From: Discostella pseudostelligera
Taxonomy: Eukaryota > Bacillariophyta > Thalassiosirophyceae > Thalassiosirales > Thalassiosiraceae
NCBI GenBank assembly: GCA_036940085.1
Contig: JALLBK010000647.1
Location: 1 to 22,380 of the forward strand
Direction of reading: 5' to 3'
Length of the DNA stretch: 22,380 bases
Of this stretch, positions 19,368 through 22,380 are shown in pieces. Position numbers and translations under genes: made by a program. Positions within the stretch are counted from its first letter, which is position 1. Each line of letters opens with the position of its first letter. Under the pieces are notes generated by a model. That model worked only from the letters and a program-made list of their open reading frames with translations, was not told the DNA's origin and searched no databases.

Positions 19368-20668
19368 TGTCCACCTGCTTGGAGATGTAACTTTTTGTTG
19401 GTGGAGTGGGCCACACACACACACCCAACCATCTTATGTTGATGCAAGGAGATAATGTCAGAACGAGAAGTCTCATTTGTGTGTGTGTGTTCGGGGAGGA
19501 CAAATTACTTATCGGTGAGGGTAGCATTGAAGTGACTTGAGTATTCAACATCGAAAACAATATCTAGTGAATCAAGTCTTTCAACGGGGTGTCGAATGAA
19601 ATTGAATTCTGTCTAATTTTTTGGGGGAAGAGGAAGATCTTGGTGTTTTAGGCGATATTTCAACAATTTTGGGTTTGGGCCAAGCCTCGTTTTATTTCCT
19701 CGGGAGAATGAATTATGGCAATACACAAAAAATGCGCTTGTTTATAAATCTAATACAATTATATCACATGACAACCTCTCCGTTCTAGCTTGACCATGCT
19801 TAGTTCTTATTCCTTATTCCTACTACGAGCGAGTTCGTACTCTGTTTCGGCAGGATTGATCATCCGTGCAATCTCAACATCATGATGTCGCTGAAACTAT
19901 GCATCAGCTGTCTGCATGTTGTACTCTTGAGAGAGAGGCGAAATGCAAGATATGATCGTCTCTGCATGCAGGCAGGCAGCACCTACCACTGAAACCACTG
20001 CATGCAACTCATCTACTGCTTATCGGAACTATCTAAGAGAATGCATAACACAGCTTCACCATGACGGACAGCGGCTTGGTAGGGCGATCGCTAATTCACT
20101 GCCAAACGAATTTGGAGATGACACGTGGAAGCTCGGGCGCCGTTTCACACAACGAAAACGTCTCCTACAGACTGCCGGGCGAGATACCAAGCATCACCAG
20201 CAGCGAGAAGCATTGATAATCATCGTTGGCATTCCTCTGGTGGCATTTGAATGTGAGTTCCATCATATCCTATCATTTGGCATTCGACGGGTTTGTTTCA
20301 TGGCAGATGACACTCTAATCCGTTGATCGATGATGTAGGGAACAGTCATGACGTCCTACTCGTCGATCGGCGGCGGTAGCAAGCATGCAAGACGGCGAAG
20401 GCAACATGGGGAATATCTCACAAGCTTCCGAGATTCATAACATTCCACAAAGCATCACGTCTTATGATCGTCACGTGCTCGAGGGTTCTCGCGCCGCGTC
20501 CCGGGTGGTTTCTCTTATTTTGCACCGTTTGTTGGTACTCGACATCTCGCATCGATTGCTCTACAACTCCATCGACACAATTTGATTCATCATCTTGATT
20601 ATTGACCACAGGTTTCATGCTGACAACAACATTCATTATCTAAATCAATCCACGCAGATCCACCCAAC
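19368..20668. other. Long intergenic region, no supportable gene
   Basis: 1.3 kb between the MYB stop and the small secreted-protein gene. It contains a CA/TG inverted repeat (see 19412-19490), an AT-rich stretch (19690-19770), and CACGTG at about 20122 and 20474. One 127-codon frame at 19943-20326 (+) has an ATG, but no domain, targeting signal or coding-like composition that I can recognise. A lineage-specific gene or non-coding RNA cannot be excluded. Confidence 0.5.
19412..19490. repeat. (CA)n .. (TG)n inverted microsatellite pair
   Basis: CACACACACACAC (19412-19424) and TGTGTGTGTGTG (19479-19490) are complementary with a ~54-nt spacer. They lie 45-123 bp past the MYB stop, so probably in its 3' UTR, where they could fold into a stem. 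Confidence 0.8.
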
Positions 20669-21310
20669 ATGATGTCGCCAACAATCTTATTCAACATTCT
20701 TTGTGTTGTAATTTCAATCCTCGGTTCGTCAACAACCGCCCAGCTTGGCAATTGGGACATTCTATTTCAGTCATTGGAGACGGACTTTCAAGACGCAATG
20801 ACCAATATAATCACACTGAAGTATCAGATTGGTAGCGGACGCAAATTCATTGTCGAACTGATGGAGAAGAATTGTGATTTGGCCGTATCTGGCGATGCTG
20901 TCACAACCACCACCACAATTGACCGGACGGCTGGCGTTACATCCGATCATGACAACGTGGAAATTAAGCTCGTTTTGGAGAAGTCAACAATCGCCTCGCG
21001 TGTTATTTGGGAGGACAACAGTCTTCGGTTCTGTATGAGAGTCCGGCTCCTGTCGGGAGGTTCCATCATTCGAGAAGAGTAAGTAGTACCCTTCATGTGT
21101 CGATTGAAAATTGCTCACTAAAATTCTCAACGCAAGAGTATGTTCTGCTAATCCGAATCTGTCTCGTCGTCTACCCTTCTTTACGTTCTTCAGTAATCGC
21201 AGTTTCATGATAAACTTTGTTGCAGTAACAGACGCCGCAACTCATATTACTTCGTCAAGAACATGCATATTCATCGGAGCAACAAGTTGCATCATCTGGG
21301 CCTTTCTTGA
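20669..21310 (+). CDS. Small secreted protein, probably two exons, function unknown
   Basis: The first exon (20669-21078) starts MMSPTILFNILCVVISILGSSTTAQL, a clear signal peptide cleaved near TTA|Q. It runs through a helical, charged region to IWEDNSLRFCMRVRLLSGG and then meets an in-frame stop inside a perfect GTAAGT donor (21079), so the stop is likely spliced out. The acceptor is uncertain. Using TTGCAG at 21225 adds DNRRRNSYYFVKN and ends at 21310 (164 residues). Using CGCAAG near 21128 or TTCAG near 21193 gives another frame ending IIWAFLE at 21314. The pattern of a signal peptide plus an IW-x-F/L-C-x-R block resembles secreted proteins repeated in diatom genomes, from memory and unverified. 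I cannot assign a function. Confidence 0.5.
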
Positions 21311-21630
21311 GTGAGATATCAGAGACGAGAGTTTGTTGACACAACGTCATTTCGAGAATGCACGCATTTGAATAAAACCTGCTTACACTCATTGCATCAT
21401 CGCTATTGATGGGTTTATCCACTCCGGTGTTGCGCAACATAAGTTCCCAAGTAAGGTGCCGTATGTACGTATATTTTCCGATCAAGGAGCCTTTTACTGT
21501 GCTGTTTTCTTTTTCATATCACCAATAACAAATCATCATTCGGTATCCGAAGAGGACTACGCTATTTGGTTGGGCATTGGGCTCAAGCCAGGATCAGGAT
21601 TTTCCCGACGCGACCTCCCCTCACACATAT
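21311..21630. other. Convergent 3' intergenic region, nothing recognised
   Basis: 320 bases between the secreted-protein gene and the end of the lumen-protein gene. Only short frames without features are present; it presumably holds 3' UTRs. Confidence 0.5.
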
Positions 21631-22354
21631 TCACTCAACCAGTACCTTGATAGGTTTCTGCGTCAAATCAACAATCCTCCCACCCTTGCTTTTCGGATAT
21701 TCCATTTGTATCTTCCCCTGACGTGACAATTGTTGTACCTCCTCGGAAGAATATAAGGCAAATGATCCATCCATTTTCTTGATTAATTGTTTGTCGGAGA
21801 CAGCAAATACGTCGGGATAATTCTTCATGTAGTAAGCATTCAATGCTTCCTGAAAAATATGAAATAGAGTGTGTGCCAGTTCAATACCATCACATGGAGG
21901 ATAACAAACGGTATTAGGAGAACATTGATATCATCAGGGAGCATTTCAAGCATTCGTTAATTCAAGAAAGCATCAAAATAAGTGCACCTACCCGCTGATT
22001 CGACTCTCGATTTTCTGCGCTCTTCTTCTGCAAGGATCGAATAAGCTCATTATTGTCAGCGAGGCTATCACATCCTTCTCCTTCGCCGTTGGCACATTTT
22101 CCGGGACTTCGAATAACGTCGGCATAGGCTGGATTAGCGGTTGAAGCGGCGGTGATGGATATGGCAGATGTCGACAGAGTGAGAGCTTGCTGTAGAATAC
22201 TTCGACGGGTGCAACAACAACAACTTCTTTCGTCTGACGCCGGGATGACAGTGACAGCTTCTGTTCCTGCCTGTGGCGGGGTGGCATGGAAAGCAGTTGC
22301 CAGTGATGCGGTCAGTGCAATGGTGATCAATAATCTTCGATACAACATGGTCAT
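21631..22354 (-). CDS. Probable thylakoid-lumen protein with tripartite targeting, two exons
   Basis: Exons 22354-21992 and 21849-21631 (142-bp intron, donor GTAGGT, acceptor TTTTCAG) join as ESNQR-EALNAYYMKNYPDVF and give 193 residues. A second in-frame ATG lies two codons in. The N-terminus has three parts: a signal peptide (residues 1-21) ending ATA|F, the diatom plastid site; a short transit stretch; then R50-R51 with a hydrophobic run to AYA|D (78/79), which is a Tat-type lumen signal. The mature part is ~115 residues, starts DVIRSPGKCANGEGEGC, is helical and charged (ELIRSLQKKSAENRESNQ), and ends IKVLVE. I do not recognise the mature domain. A small photosystem- or lumen-associated role is inferred from targeting alone. 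CCCC at 45-48 lies in the removed transit region. Confidence 0.77.
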
Positions 22355-22380
22355 CGTTGTCGTTGTTGTGGAATGTGGAG

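Noticed and set aside
19943..20326. 127-codon plus-strand frame in the long intergenic region
   Set aside because: No recognisable domain, signal or repeat, and no splice context that would join it to a neighbour. Not enough to call a gene.

Overview
The window looks like nuclear DNA of a diatom, most likely a centric one. Genes are compact and on both strands. Introns are few and short (about 67-232 bp) with GT..AG ends, and splicing restores family domains exactly. Two proteins carry the diatom plastid-targeting layout, a signal peptide followed at once by an A|F site. The regulators present (a heat-shock factor, a SHAQKYF-type MYB and an AT-hook protein with long low-complexity tails) also fit. 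The species is an inference; no rRNA or organellar marker is present.

Layout, left to right. 3-1892 (+) is the C-terminal part of a UvrD/Srs2-like SF1 helicase, cut by the window edge and ending in two copies of an unrecognised ~95-residue module. 2004-4274 (-) is a four-exon EDR2-C (DUF1336) membrane protein. A divergent promoter with five degenerate GAAAGATA/GCGCGC repeats separates it from 4614-7770 (+), a plastid-targeted FGGY kinase of the D-ribulose kinase (SePSK/AtXK-1) type with a very long repetitive N-terminal region and a reading-frame break near 5370. 7974-9056 (-) is an AT-hook protein with a CxC..CxxC motif. 9143-10369 (-) is endonuclease V. A divergent region with four CACGTG boxes and a perfect 12-bp inverted repeat leads to 11116-12813 (+), an actin-related protein closest to ARP1/centractin, three exons. 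13241-14816 (-) is a heat-shock factor whose DNA-binding domain is interrupted by a single N. 15989-19367 (+) is a two-exon SHAQKYF-class MYB. About 1.3 kb follows with no supportable gene, then a small secreted protein (20669-21310, +) and a probable thylakoid-lumen protein (21631-22354, -).

The genes do not form a pathway. Two DNA-maintenance proteins (helicase, endonuclease V), three DNA-binding regulators, two plastid proteins, a cytoskeletal protein and a lipid-binding-type protein are interleaved. The more unusual signals are a promoter repeat shared by two intergenic regions, a duplicated CCCGCCA-CACGTG module with fixed spacing, ARP1-like substitutions at the ATP-hydrolysis site with a loop insertion, and the frame break in the kinase, which sits at a stop codon where a +1 shift would restore the frame. 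I did not find a clearly new multi-gene system.
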